Shown here piece by piece: positions 22,201 through 35,316 of a DNA stretch of 64,000 nucleotides. Each line of letters begins with the position of its first letter. The stretch's first letter is position 1. Origin of the DNA: Neurospora tetraspora (taxonomy: Eukaryota; Ascomycota; Sordariomycetes; Sordariales; Sordariaceae); contig NW_026944385.1 in the NCBI RefSeq assembly GCF_033439725.1, positions 558,001-622,000 on the forward strand, written 5' to 3'. A program made the translations under genes and the position numbers. A model generated the notes under the pieces. That model was given only the letters and a program-made list of their open reading frames with translations. It had not been told where the DNA came from and searched no databases.

Positions 22201-24049
22201 GATAAGTAATTAGAAAAAGGTAGTATAATCCTTTAAATCTGAATTTAAAATCGAAGAAATCGATAACGAATCTTTCCCCTAGGCCGTAGCTTCGATCTCT
22301 CAAAACGCGGCTAATTTATCGTTTTATCTTTACTATATTATATACATCGTATTTAATTAAAAATATATTACATAATCGTACTCCATTAATATTTTATAGA
22401 TAGTTAAATACTTAAGGACTTAAGTAGCCGAATTATTAATATTATATTTCTACTAATCATTTCGAAGGTCGTTATATATAAATTAATTTAATAATGGCGC
22501 GCTACGAATATGGCTCTAATAAATAAAAAGGGGATAATTTTAATAATTATTTAATTATAAATAATATCCAAATAGTAAAAGAATGAATTGTTAGCCTTTC
22601 TTAGATAATTATTTAGTAGTCGATAGTCCTAATAAAAACCCTACTTTCGCAATTAAAAATAGGAAACGAAATTAGTAATAAATTAGAGTAGAAGGCGACC
22701 TCCTTTAACCGTAACTTTAAGGGACTATTCTTACCCTTAATAATAATATCGACCTCCTTAAACCCTTTAATTTCTATTTAAATATTACTAACCTATAAAA
22801 GATTATCCGGATTAATATAACGAAAGCAAAGGAAATCAATAATATTATTAAATATATAAAGCGAACTATTTAAATCGAATATCACTAAATTCTTAAAAAG
22901 GTAAATTTCGTCTCTAATTTTAAATACTTTACTAATTTAAAAGGTTACTTTATAAGCCCAATTCGATAGTTACGCTAATTCTTCCTTCTCAATTTTCTCC
23001 TCCTTCTTAGAGAACTCAACTACTTCCTTAGCAAACTCTAAATTTCTCGCGAAGTTAGCTTCAATAACGCGTTTAATAGAGGAGTATAACCTAAAGTATA
23101 AAAACTTCACGCTTAGGTTAACATACTAATAGTCTTTAAGAGAATAATAGCTTCTCTCGTATACCTTATATATTATACCATTACCCTTCTTACGTAATTA
23201 AATTTCGGATTTATCCGACGGGAACTTTCTTTTTCCTACGCCCTTAAGCTTTTTATTCTTACTATTATAATGAATATCCTTATTTCTAATATAATTATAA
23301 TTATTACTATTATATCTCCAGCCATTATATTCGATACTAAACTTGCTAACGCTAAAGGTACTACGATAGATTCCTCCTCTTCCTCCGGCGGCGACCCCGT
23401 AACGAACGCTATCGATACCATACTATTTAAAATCCTTATAGACCTCTATATACTTAAGAGTATTAGCGGCTATCTCTTTATTAAACTTCTAGGCGCCATC
23501 GTACTACTTAGGGCGGACGATCCTAACCGCATTAATAAAGTTAAAGTACTATAAGTTCGCAACGAGAATCTTACCGACTCCCTTACTTTGCCCGTTGCTC
23601 ATAGCAGTAGACCAGGTCTGCAGCTAGTTGATCCAATTCTTAAATTCCTTCGTAAGAATAGCGATAGCTTTATAGTATATCTTCCTTACTTTAATCTAGT
23701 CGTCAACCGCCTTATAATTCGTCATCTACTTAAAATTTCAATACTATTCGTCAATATCCTATTTCTTCCTTATAGCTCTATCCTATAGTCCGTAGCTAAT
23801 TGACGATCTTATCCAGGCACGCACGGCCTTATTACTAGCTACGAACTCTTTCCAATCTTTCTTATTATTGGGATAGAGGCTGACCTCTAATTTATAGAAT
23901 TGTTTATTGATAAGGTCGTCTTCAGTAACGAAGGTGTCGATTACGATCTCGTTTTGGTAGGCTTTAAGAGAGATATTGTAATCCGGTTGTTATTTACTAT
24001 TCAAACGTACTAATCGTTGTATTAATGGGTTGTATATCAGATTATTAAT

Positions 24050-24222
24050 TATCAGATTTACTAGTGATTGATTGATTCTATATAGTCTATATGACTGATT
24101 TGAGCGCTCTGGTATGGGGAGTTCTGGGGGTAACCCATATTTGCCAAGACCTGTTAAATCAGGTGGCTGGGACTCTGGCACCTGGCCCACATCTGGCCAG
24201 AATGCCACCCTAGAATCTAACA
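24050..24222 (-). repeat. Right LTR (5' LTR of the minus-strand element)
   Basis: Matches the left LTR over its full 173 bp without gaps. It ends in CA at 24221-24222 and is followed by the duplicated target CAAAG. Its first bases are TA where the left copy has TG. The promoter of the element would have lain here, reading leftwards. Confidence 0.9.
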
Positions 24223-24254
24223 CAAAGCAATGGGAGAAGGTGCCCTTTTCGAGC

Positions 24255-24827
24255 GAGCCGGATAAATCGACTGTGTGCCCTGATAATTCGGCGGTGTGGC
24301 TCAAGCCAAGAAGCCAAGACCCCAGGCTTGGCATCAACTTCGCGCATTACCAAATCCTCACCAAAAGTCATCATTTCGAACCACTGCACGGCAAAGAGAG
24401 CTCAAAACGACCTTTTTCGAGGCGCTCAATTGACATCTGACTTGATATGCCCCTGGATAAGGGCATTGCCATGGGCGCGCGGTACTGGTATCGGCGGTAT
24501 CATGGTAGCGGTTGTTGAGTTTGGAGCTCCCGTTGTTGTGCTTCCAGCTGTGCTTCTAGTTGTGCCTCCCTTTGGCCTGACTTTGAGCTCTTGGAGTTGG
24601 ACTTCTCAACGAACCACCTCCTAGCTCGTGTGCTTTGCTTCCGCCATTGCCTCCTCCTCCCTCTGGCCTTCCAGCATTGTTGCGGTTGTCTTTTTCTTGA
24701 GCGCATCGTGAGAAGGATCACAGCGAACGTTGGTGGTTGAGCCGAAGGGAAATTCATGACACCTCATTGGTCAGATGGGTTCCACACCGCCGAAATATCT
24801 GGGCACACAGTCGATTTATCCGGCTCG
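24255..24827. mobile_element. MITE, Mutator-like, related to the one at 205-731
   Basis: TIRs of about 45 bp (24255-24300 and 24782-24827) begin GAGCCGGATAAATCGACTGTG and continue into a TTCGGCGGTGTGG segment, with three or four mismatches between ends. TTTTCGAGC stands directly outside both ends (24246-24254, 24828-24836), a 9-bp target duplication. The motif GATAAATC[C/G]ACTGTG is shared with the MITE near the left edge of the window. The 480-bp interior is GC-normal and has frames rich in Gln, Glu, Arg and Ala, perhaps a captured coding piece, but without a recognisable product. It lies 27 bp past the retrotransposon's target duplication. Confidence 0.75.
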
Positions 24828-24960
24828 TTTTCGAGCAGCAGAGAACACACGATAGAAAAAGAAGTGGGTATTGATTACATGCTCGAGTGCAACTAAGCGG
24901 ACCCCTGCACCCGCGGAATTAACATGGAAATAGCGTCGAAAATTCAAGCTTATTTTGCTC

Positions 24961-27900
24961 GGAATCAATGCACACGTAGACCCATTTCAATATGCACGTA
25001 GACCCACTTTTATAACTGAATAAACCCAGCTAGCCCAGCCCAGCCCAGCCCAACCACGCTAATACATCACACCATACACATCGCTACCTAACCGCTATGC
25101 CGCCGTCACACTATCTATTAATAATAATTAATATTATACAATTAAATAAAACCATCACAAGACCTTACTTTAATATTAAGCAACCGTTTATAGCCATTAT
25201 TTATCGTCTTTATTATTATTTTATTATATATCCTCGACCTCGTAATATTCGCGTTTATTAATATACTTCGCCCGCCCGCCCGCCTAAGCCGCGTATTAAA
25301 TAAATTAAACTATTAGCACAACTGACTAAAATGACCAATTCTAACCGTAATTGAACAAATTTGTCCACTAAAATAATTCCCAACCAATTTCGAACAATTA
25401 TTCCTAGATAAAGTACAACTCCCCTCGTCGAATTTTAATTACTATTAATCCGCCGCAGTCGATACGAATAATCGAAATTAAGAACGCAGTTACCGTCCCC
25501 CAACGAACGCGCTCCCCAACTAGCGAAACTACAACTACTATTTACGTCCTCCAAGTACAATAATAAGGTCGCTACCTTTAACGCACTATAAAATTACGCT
25601 ATATAATAAAGTTTTACCGTAATTTCGTATAGCTAAATAAAAAATAAAAAAAGGAGGAAGGAAGGACTTATTATACAGGTCGATTATTACTATATATACG
25701 GCAGTACTCACAAATCTTCTAAATATAATATTCGAAACATAGCTTCGAAGTGGCTAAGTTATCTATACTAAATAAAAGTTGTATTAAGGAAGAAGTAAAA
25801 TAACTAATAACTCACTAAAGAAATTAAGAACTTTTATAACTATAATATCGATATTACTAACTTCGTCGGTAAGGTTATCTACTAATAATAAATTCGTCGT
25901 AACTACAAGGAAATTACTAATATTATTATCGAAAGGTCATTTAATATAATTAGAATAAACGTATATTAAATTACTCATTATTTAAATAATACTCTCAAAG
26001 ATAATAAATATATTATCCCTTCTCATAAGATCGCTAATAACTAACTAATAATAAAACTACATAGTCTTTGAATCCTTATTACTCCCTAAAAAATATTAAA
26101 TATTCAATAATATATTCACTGGGCAAAGTATAGTACCTATACTTTAATAAAGATATTTATCAACTTATTAGAGCAATATAAGAACGTATATAATATCGAA
26201 TATTTCGTTAATTATAATCTTCTATTCCTTAACGAATAAAAGATTATACGGATATTTTAAATTTTCGATTAATATATTAAAATATTTAAAAACAATCCCT
26301 ATATATTACTAGGAAATAATACGTACAAAGTAAATATTACCTTTATTATTATTATTCTCCTTCTTAATTCTAATTATTCGAATTTAGGGGTTTCTAATAC
26401 CTACATTTAAGGTCTTTTACTTAATTGAACTAACCACTTTTTTTTCCTTACAAATTAACTACTTCAACCTCCCCCTCCTTAACGTTATTAATCTTAATAC
26501 CTTAAATTATAACTTTAATATAGCCTTCAATCTCTCGAATACGGAAAGCTAAAAAAAACTTCGTATAATAATTCAACTACCTTAAGAAACTTTAAAAGAA
26601 TTATAATATTATTAACTTATTAATACTTATTACCGACTTTAATAAAGGGTTTAAAAAGGCCGCTATCGCTACCTACCTAAACGTCCTATATTAATTATAT
26701 ATCTAATACATTATAAAAAATATAAATTATTATATTAAAAAAAATTAGGTTCAACTAAATAATATTAAACTAATCCCGGGCGCTAATATACTAAATCTCC
26801 CGCCAACTACTCGGAACTTAAATAGTAGCGGCCTTAATCCTCTATTATATAGAGGTCCAACGGCCGCGGTTAATAACGATGAACCTAATAAACATATTAA
26901 TAACGACCTAAAAAAGGACAACCTAGAGGAAATTAACGACGCCACTACTGCTACCAACCTTACCCAATAACCTAACGATAAACAAAGAGTTCGTAAAGTA
27001 ATTAATAAACTGGTAATTAAAGCTATCGCTCTATAAAATTATAAAATACCTATTTTTAACCCCGTTCGTTAATTTTATTAAAATTTATATAAAGGGTTCT
27101 AAAAGGCCTAGTGGCAAATAATATATACTAACGACGAAGATTATTTCAAAAGGCTATAGCTATTACTATACTATAAATTCAAATGGCAAATATATAAATC
27201 TTTATAATAAATTATATATATTCTTCGCTAATAACCTCTAATTCTACTAACTTACTTTTATAAATATTACCTTCTATAAATGGACGAATTTAATAATCAT
27301 ACAATATCGAAGCTCAAGAATTATAATATTAAAGCAACTAATGGAATCGAGTTTACATATAGAGCTATCAAATGCCTCCTTAAGAATCGTCTCTCCTCTT
27401 TAAACTAATTATACGAATATATACATTCTACTTACTACTTTTAAAGAGAAATATTCAATTTACAATAGACTATAGCGAGGCAAATGTACTTATATAAATA
27501 TAAAAAGGTAAAAATATTTAATAATCTAATATTAAAAGTACATAAAAATATAATCTTTTATCATTACCCTTATAAATATAATTATTCTCTTTTGCCCTCT
27601 TTTACCATCTAAAAATCTAATTAATTAACTTCCTTTTTTTTTTAAATATAAGTAGCGCTATATACCCTCAAACTTATATAATACCAATACTATTATACTT
27701 ATAACAATTAATTAAAAAACCCTCATTAAAACCCAAACGCAACGCATAAAAAGGCATTTATAACTTAATATAATTTATCCTATAAATATTTTATATTAAA
27801 ACTATTATAAATACGTCCCCCGTTAATACTAACTATAGAGGATATATTTACGTACTAATAATTAAAGGTAAATAGGGGTACAAATTTAACCGAAGCTAAA

Positions 27901-29248
27901 CGCTAAATTTACGCGATTTAAAACCCTACTACTTTACCTAGCCGCCGGAAGCAAGCAGTTATCTCCGACCCAGACCTTATAAATTATATACGTAAAATAT
28001 CGGGACGAAACCTTATAAACCCGGAAATTCACAAACTATATAATTTAAAAGGTAATTATACCCTACCCCAACCTACCTAACCTATTAACCGCAACCGGTA
28101 TAATAACCACTATATCCTCTCTTATAATAAGGAACCCCGCTAAGCAATACAACGAAATACTTAAAGAAAAGGGAGGAAAGGAAACATACAAAAAAGGGGT
28201 ACATAGAAAGCGTCTCGTACCTACAACATTATTTAATAAAATTTATAACGAGCCGTTATTAAAATAATTAATAATATAACTAATAATATAATTAAAATTA
28301 TTATAGTACGGTTAATTCCAATACCAACGCCTTCTCCAATACCGCAATCGATTCCAATTCCTTTACCCTCGCCTTTTTATCTCCTAATTCCCTCTCGACG
28401 GCTAACGCCCTCCCTATTTCCCTATCCCTAAATTTAATAATAACTACTAAATAATTAATTCTAACATTTACCAACTCTTATCAACTCTAACTAATTTAAT
28501 TATAGAATACCAACGCCTATTAAATAACTGTTTAAATCTCCTATTCTTAATCTAAATAATCATTAAAATTTATATAGGGATTAAGTACAAATACGACTAA
28601 ATTAAATAGTTATATACCTACCCGGTTAAAAATAAAGGAAGCTCTTACAACTCGCACTATAAATTATTATACTAAACTAATTAATTCTATTATTCTTTAG
28701 GCGCCTCCTAAAGACCCAATTAGAAACTTCGCTCCTCCTCTCTCTAATCAACTACAATATAATTTACAAAACTATATTATACTAATAATATAATATAACC
28801 AAACCCCTATAACTATAACACCACTTCCAATACCTATACAGAGCGAAAGATAGGTTATTAAGAGACTTAAGCAAGAAAGCAAATCTCTAACTACTTCAAC
28901 ACTCTAAGCAGCACTTATACAGCGGGCATCAAAATCAAAGTAGGTACGTACACTCTAGATAGTAAATGCAGTATATATAGCTATAATAAGGCTAATATAG
29001 AGGATAGTAATATTACTAGCAACCGCAATATCAACACTCTCAACAATAAACAATTAACTAAATTAATAACTCTAAATACTTTCATATAAAAAGAATACGT
29101 AAAAGACGTAAATCTAATAATGCGCAGGTCTTAATTTGGTAGCCTCATTTACTGGCGCGGCTGGGCGGCTAGGCTAGGCTTACTCAGCGATAAAATGTGG
29201 GGGGGTCTACGTACGCATTAGTTTAGGTCTACGTATACATTTATTTCG
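24961..29248. mobile_element. RIP-decayed 4.3-kb DNA transposon with 9-bp target duplication
   Basis: The ends are inverted repeats starting CGGAATCAATGCACACGTAG (left) and CGAAATAAATGTATACGTAG (right, read inward). They are recognisable over some 90 bp and carry two copies of an ACGTAGACC motif at each end. TATTTTGCT flanks both (24952-24960, 29249-29257), a 9-bp duplication. Size, long TIRs and 9-bp duplication fit an autonomous Mutator-like element (Hop-like elements in fungi have similar features). The interior is AT-saturated by RIP and no frame is intact, so the transposase class cannot be read directly and the superfamily rests on the ends. CG-rich ends grade into the decayed interior over about 100 bp. 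Confidence 0.75.
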
Positions 29249-29260
29249 TATTTTGCTGCG

Positions 29261-29290
29261 ACGCTTGCAACGCTTGCAACGCTTGCAACG
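29261..29290 (+). repeat. Three tandem copies of ACGCTTGCAA
   Basis: Three perfect 10-bp units lie three bases outside the right target duplication of the 4.3-kb transposon. They appear only on this side, so they belong to the flank and not the element. Confidence 0.85.
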
Positions 29291-32200
29291 CCTGGGATAG
29301 CTCGGACCGAGACTAGGCATTTCTTGGCTGGTGTTTAGAGTGCTCCATCTTCGCTCCATCTGGTGTCCATCCCGTCGAATCCGATCTAGGGGGGTCCCCG
29401 GCCAAGGGGTCGAGACAGGCTTGGCGCCGCTCCGGAATAAGCTCGGTTTCGCGATTTCCCTTTGCTGTTTTTTTGATGAGTGCGTCCGTCTCGTCCAGTG
29501 GTGGTGGTGGTGACCGTGGAGGCCCCCTTTTTTCTTGTCATCATCACGTAATCTGCCACTTGCTGTGGTGTAGCGAGCAATGCAGATTCCCGGCCAATTT
29601 CTTGGGAACTGACCCTTTTTCTTCGGCCGTGTGTTTGGAAGTTGGAGACGACGGCAAGTGGAATGTCGGGAACCGATGAAGCGAGAGTGATACGGAGGTA
29701 CCCGTGGAATACCCGTGGAATACGTGCGGAATATTCGGGGATTGATGAATCCACTGATGAGAAGAAAAAGAGAAGACCAGGGCAGGACCATGTTGCACGT
29801 CCGTGTTTGAGAGAAATACAATTGTCGGATACTCGTCCTCGTACACCGTCCCGACCGCGTGGTCTCCACTGGAAATTAGTGTTTGGAAAAATCGTCGGTG
29901 GATTTCACTTTGTGTCTCGCACGACTTGTTTTGTCATCTGTTGATCCGCGTGCCCCGGCCTTGTGTTGTGTTATTGATGATGGGAGTACCTATGGGAGTA
30001 GGTACCTGTAGAGGTTGCAGTCAGTGGAAATCACAAGTGCTGAATTTAACGTTAACTTTGTGGAGTCGCGCTTTCCATTGTGACAAGACTGCATGTAGAA
30101 AAGCTTGGCGGTCTTGGACGGAACTTGGCGGCAGTTGGAGGGACTCCGTCCAGGGCTCAAGGCTGTCATGAGAGCAACAGAAAAAAAGCTTTTCGACTCC
30201 GCTTCCCCAAGAATTCCCACTCTGTGCCTCCAGCTCGGCCGATTCAGCCCTTGAACAACGCGAAACTTTCTCAACGTGTTCTTTGCGATAGCCCGAGCCG
30301 CAAGGCCGAGAAAAATGTCCACTTGTCCTTGTCATTCAGGTACACACAAGTTCACAACTGGAAGGTGACGACCACCGATTCGGAGGTACCAAGTTACGTC
30401 CATGTGATTTGTTACTTCATTACCGTACCATACGATACAGACCTTACCAAGAATCGGCCAAGAAGAGGAGTCTGGTTAAGCATGATTTTAAGCGTCAATG
30501 TCACCATCTTCATTGGCCATCCAGCCCGTACTAGCAAGTCAGGTACCCACGGATCCGAGCGCCCGAGTGTCCCGATTGCGGCCTCTGTCTGTAGTGACGG
30601 CATGACGGCATCTCTGTCGCTCATTTGAAAGACGGCGACTTCGGGGCTTCCACTTCACAATCAAGCCATCTGACGGCGGCAACACCAAGACGCAGCATCG
30701 CGCTCATTGTACCACACACTAATCTCACAGCAAACATCGGCCATCATTGCACCGCATCATGCTCTGACATGACAGCAGTCTACCGAGGTCATACCGGTTA
30801 CACGGAATTTCCAACGACATCAACACCAAACCTTTTTTATAATAACAATGGCCACCACGGCTGACTCGGCACGGCACTTGCACTTTTGAACCTGTCTAGA
30901 CGAGTCTGCATGGTTCTTTCAAGGAGTTGAGTGATGACCTCAGCTTCAGTGATTGGAGCTATCCGTCACACTGGAACCCAATGGCTTCATTTCGTTCCCC
31001 ATGTGGGAGGGGGGGCATGCTACAATACCAACATGATCACCTAGCTACCTGTCACGGAGCACACTGGCACCTTTCTGTGTGCCTGTACACACCTCCATCA
31101 CCTGGGTCCAGTGGTCAGCTAGCTATTCCAGAAAGGTCACCTACTCGCAGCGATACACATTAACACAGTCACCTCGTGCGGACTTTGCCAGAAAGCGGCG
31201 GCTCAGATGTAAGACCAGACAAGCCCGGTCACAGTCGTCTGAATAAGGTTAACAAAGACGCGATAATGCGGCGCACCACCCGGTTCACCCCCCCTTTGTT
31301 CCCTCTGACTTGCAGGCTCGGACTCTTGAGTACGAAAATGACCAATCGAAAGCGAGCCGTGGCGTCGATTCACTCGAACATGACACTTTTCAGCCAGAAC
31401 ATCGCTTCACGCTCCGTGGTTGGGTGGCTTCCCATGTAATACGGTATCATGGTCTTCCTTTCTCCCCAATGGACACCCTTTTGACCAGATCTCATCATCT
31501 CACTCTGTCGGGGGTCTTGTGTCGTACGAAATAGGCGATCAGGCGGCTATCCTGTTTCGCGATACAACCGCATCAATCACTTTTGCAGCCTCGAAGCCAC
31601 CCTGAGCTTATTCCATCATTATCAGTGTTTGATTGCCCGGCACTTGTTGGATGGTTACACGAGGGCAGTCAGTGAGTCTTATCTCATTGAATTCCCAACC
31701 TACAGAGAGGGGGGCCTTGATAAGCTCCTTCTCTCTTCCAAGAGAAGTTCGGACACACAAGCAAGAAGACTCACAATATCTGACACACCACCCCCATACA
31801 CAATACACAAAGAGTAGTGTTCTTCCATTTCCAATTCTCAGACACATCGGATGTCGCCCTTTCGGGCGTAACATGTTCCATTTTTTTTCTAGTGCAGGTT
31901 TGCTCGTCGGACATCACACCTTGCGATACATTGAAGGACCGACCTCCTCTCCTCTCCTGTCTCACAGTTGTGTACTTGGCCGTTGAACAAGTCTATGTAA
32001 CAAGCCTTCATTAACAAGCCGTCGGATACCGACCTTGTGGGCACCTTGTGGGCAGGAAGGGGGGGTGAAACGGAATGGATTTCAAAATCTGGAACGGTCT
32101 GACCAACTAACTGCCTTCGGTAGTAGAGTATTACACAGACTGAGTGACAGAAGTTGGGAGAAGCGAGCGGTCGCCACCACATCGCACAATTGATGACGCC

Positions 32201-34591
32201 GTAACTTATAGGTATTTATGTATGTACCGTCCTGTCAGACTCAGCTGTGTGCTAATACCTAGGTACACATACTTACCGCCGCGAAAGCAGGCGTAATGGC
32301 TGCTCTCGCACGATCCGATCTTTCCGAGGTTTTGTTGTGGATTTGGAAAGATTCATCGTCCACAATTCCGAGTCAGAACCGAGAGAGAGGGAGCTTCGCA
32401 AGGAATCCATCTTTGGGATAAGTAGTATAGCTGTATAGAAAAGACGCGTCAGCGTTTATTAGTACCCGGTGGTTACATTAACTGTACCGATTTGGCATGA
32501 ATACATAGATTCCTTGGAGCTGTTTAGGTTTCAGTTTATGGCGGTGCCCTTAGTGCGTGCCGCCTAAGACCAGGAGGTCGAAATAAGCTCAAGCGTGCGT
32601 GCCGATTTTCGGATTTGGATTAGCGTTTGGTATTTTCGTTTTTTTTTTTTTTTTTTTTTGGTCTTTGGTATCGTTACGTAACCTTTCTGTGTTCGATTCT
32701 TGGGCGGGGATCAGGGGCGACCCTGGGGACCATGGGGGGAGTGTTTGTGACGTTGCCGATCCGGCGCCGTCGGTTTTGTTATGGACGTACGTACCATACA
32801 TTGGGTTTATAGGTTCATTATTGAACTTTTCGAAGCTTCCTGCGTAGGCTTCCCTATAATATTATGTGAGGAGTTGCCATTAGAGGTAGGAAGAAATCAA
32901 AATAAAAAAGCAGCATGAATAACATAAACAAGAGCCTTTGTCACTCTGTATACATATAGTACCCGAGCGACCAAGGTAAAGGCAAAGCAGACATAAGTTT
33001 GACAGCTCCCAGCATTGCTGCAAGAGTTGGCATGGCAGGGCGGTCGGGATTCTGCCATGTGCTCGATGTGCCTGAAAGAAGTGTCAATTCAAAGAAACAT
33101 TGTACATGGCAGCTGCAGTTTGCATTTTGCATTTTGCAGGCTGCTTGCTGGTGGAAGCAAGAAGCGGGCAGGAGTGGAAGTTTGCATTGGAGCTTCTACC
33201 TTTTTTTTTTTTTTTTTTCCTTTTTATCGATGCACTTTTGCGCCTCTTTTGAAGCCGGCAAGCTAGCTTCCATCTCGTTGCAAAGTTGCAGCCACTTTTC
33301 TAGTCTCTGTTGCCGGCCCAATTCGGTACGAAGACATAGTATGTAGCCATGAAACCAGCGATTCCAAGACCGATCTCGCTCATTTGGCGTCTAACCACCC
33401 ACCAACGTTTATCTCAGCAGCGGCCGCTTGGGCAAACTTGGCGCGAATAGGTGAACAACTGGGTTGGACATCGTCCGAAGTTCCCTTCTCTTCAATTTCC
33501 GGGAATACCACGGACAGACTACACTCGAAGAAGTACGTACCGATGTGTGATCAAGACGGATCAAGTTCGCCTCGCCAGCTCTCTTGAATATTTTGCGCAC
33601 CGGAGCTGCTTTCTAGAACCGGCAACTTGTTGTGAAGCGTTGGTGGCAGTGCTATTAGAGTTAGGTCATAACTCCCCTTCTTCCAAGGGGCTTCCCTCCC
33701 AATTGGGATGCTTAGAGATTTATTACGTGTACCTTGTCATGTACCTTGTGAAGGTGTACGTAATTATTACCGGCTTGTTCTTGCGCTCTGACACTATCAC
33801 CGAGGTATAGGAGGTGCTAACGAGGACCGGAGCGAGGTTAATGAAAGTTGGTGCCGTTCGTCCCGCTCGCTTTGCGATGCATGCAATGAGAAATTTCCCG
33901 AATGGACGACAAACGAATGAACGAACGAAAATGTGAGGATCTTACGGAACATATCGATTACCGATGGTAAGATAGAACGGGACGGGAATAACGTTCAATC
34001 ATTGTTTACGGGGGAAATGATGCTGATGAGAGACATCGGCAACAGATGGGATACTACTGCACCGTGGTATACATATGTGCCGCTGGCAGTATCGCCGAAC
34101 AAGACAAGCCTCTTGGTTAAGATTAGTACTGTACGTATGTTTGGTTTCTTACACATGCCTGCACGTATTTTCTCGAATTCCTCCGTCGACTGCGTGGGGC
34201 GGTAAGGTATGTACCGTCTATACGGCAGGACGTGTAAATAAGGTTGTGTGTGGGCGCGCGTTCGCTCCGCGCGGGCATTGTCCGCCTGGCATGCCGCGCA
34301 CGCAGGGCAAGCGAAGCGAGGCCATGCCATGCCATGCTATGGGATGGAAGGAAGGAAGGAATGTGGAGTTTTTATCCCTTCCTTCTATCCATCGATTCTG
34401 TTGATACGTGAAGCATCCCTCGCTAGACATAAGTAAGGATAATGTTTTATTTCCTATTGAAAGCTCGCTTTCTTCACGTGCAGTCAGAAAACAAGCGCAA
34501 CGTCCGGTGTTGTGTCATGGCTCATGGGGTTGACTTCCACTTGACTTCCATTATTTAGGTATTGCCATTGCCTCGGCTTATTGTACTGAAA
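29291..34591. other. Gene-poor tract, no convincing gene
   Basis: Normal base composition, no RIP decay. Many short frames on both strands, none over about 220 codons, and none with domain motifs or a clear exon-intron pattern. A 21-base T run (32639-32659) and a 19-base T run (33201-33219) occur. GT-rich and TACGTAC-type short motifs are scattered. The tract could hold non-coding transcripts; nothing in the sequence shows this. Confidence 0.4.
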
Positions 34592-35316
34592 GTGGAAATT
34601 TCAAGGGCGTGTTCCAAATTTTCCAACGTTGATCCAGTCTGTTGATCCGTGTACAAAGCCAAATATGCAGTCTTTAACAGGGGGCTCTTGTACTCTTGCC
34701 AAGGCCTTGGCGCTACAGGGGGTGGAACTTTTCTTTCGTGAGCTTCGCCAAAGGGTTCATTTGGGAACCACCACAACGAGCTCAATTTTAAAGCCATTCA
34801 CAAATGGAAATAACCATCTGGTTTTTGGGAAGCCGTTCTATAAGATGAGATAATGTGTACTGTCGTTGAACGATTCATTGAAAAACCCGACCTACGGTAG
34901 TGCTACGGTAGTGTACGCAGTATCACTTTGTAGAGCGGCTTCCCAGCAACCTGACGGTTATTTCCATTTGTGAATGGCTTCAAAATTGAGCTCGTTGTGG
35001 TGGTTCCCAAATGAACCCTTTAGTCAGATCAACCAAAATCCTCAGAAAAAAGCCGAGATTCTCAGCTTTTTTGGATCAACGGGCCTTGGCACTTTTCGTT
35101 CCCTTTTAGGAAGTTGCAAGGCCTCATGCAGGCTGAAAAGCCACGTACAAGGGGGCCTGTCTAGCGTGGTATCTGCCAAGCTCCTGAACGTCTTCTTTGA
35201 GCAATATGCAGTGTGATCAACTGCATATTTACTGCATATCAACCGCAGGGATTAATTTGTATGGGAATCCGATCAACGTTGGGAAATTTGGAACGCGCCC
35301 CAAAGGTATTTCCACA
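34592..35316. mobile_element. Foldback (palindromic) element
   Basis: Two sets of inverted repeats are nested. The outer arms are 34592-34634 with 35271-35316 (sharing GCGYGTTCCAAAT and CCAACGTTGATC). The inner arms are 34748-34849 with 34922-35023, about 100 bp each at over 90% identity (sharing AAAGGGTTCATTTGGGAACC and TTCACAAATGGAAATAACC). The central loop is 72 bp. Segments between inner and outer arms differ in length (113 versus 247 bp), so one arm carries extra sequence, including a small perfect-looking hairpin (35047-35072). It has no coding capacity; probably a non-autonomous foldback DNA transposon. I could not define the target duplication. Confidence 0.7.

Larger units (their letters stand above)
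19124..24222 (-). mobile_element. RIP-decayed Ty1/copia LTR retrotransposon
   Basis: Two direct repeats of 173 bp (19124-19296 and 24050-24222) bound 4.75 kb of AT-saturated sequence full of stops. CAAAG occurs immediately outside both (19119-19123, 24223-24227): a 5-bp target duplication. The LTRs start TG and end CA, apart from C-to-T or G-to-A changes. On the minus strand a purine stretch (AAGTAAGGGGGTG) directly precedes the left LTR, as a polypurine tract should. Decayed minus-strand coding includes an integrase segment (GGVER-like, near 21940-21990), the DVxFDE segment between integrase and reverse transcriptase (near 21575-21605), and a reverse transcriptase YxDD box read as YIDN (near 20411-20430). 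Integrase before reverse transcriptase is the copia order. No open frame survives; the element is dead. Confidence 0.9.

Noticed and set aside
23236-23788. Short open frames inside the copia element
   Set aside because: Chance survivors in RIP-decayed DNA; the true coding strand is minus and interrupted.
35047-35072. Hairpin with A and T tails resembling a bacterial terminator
   Set aside because: The organism is eukaryotic and the hairpin lies inside the foldback element; it has no terminator role that I can support.
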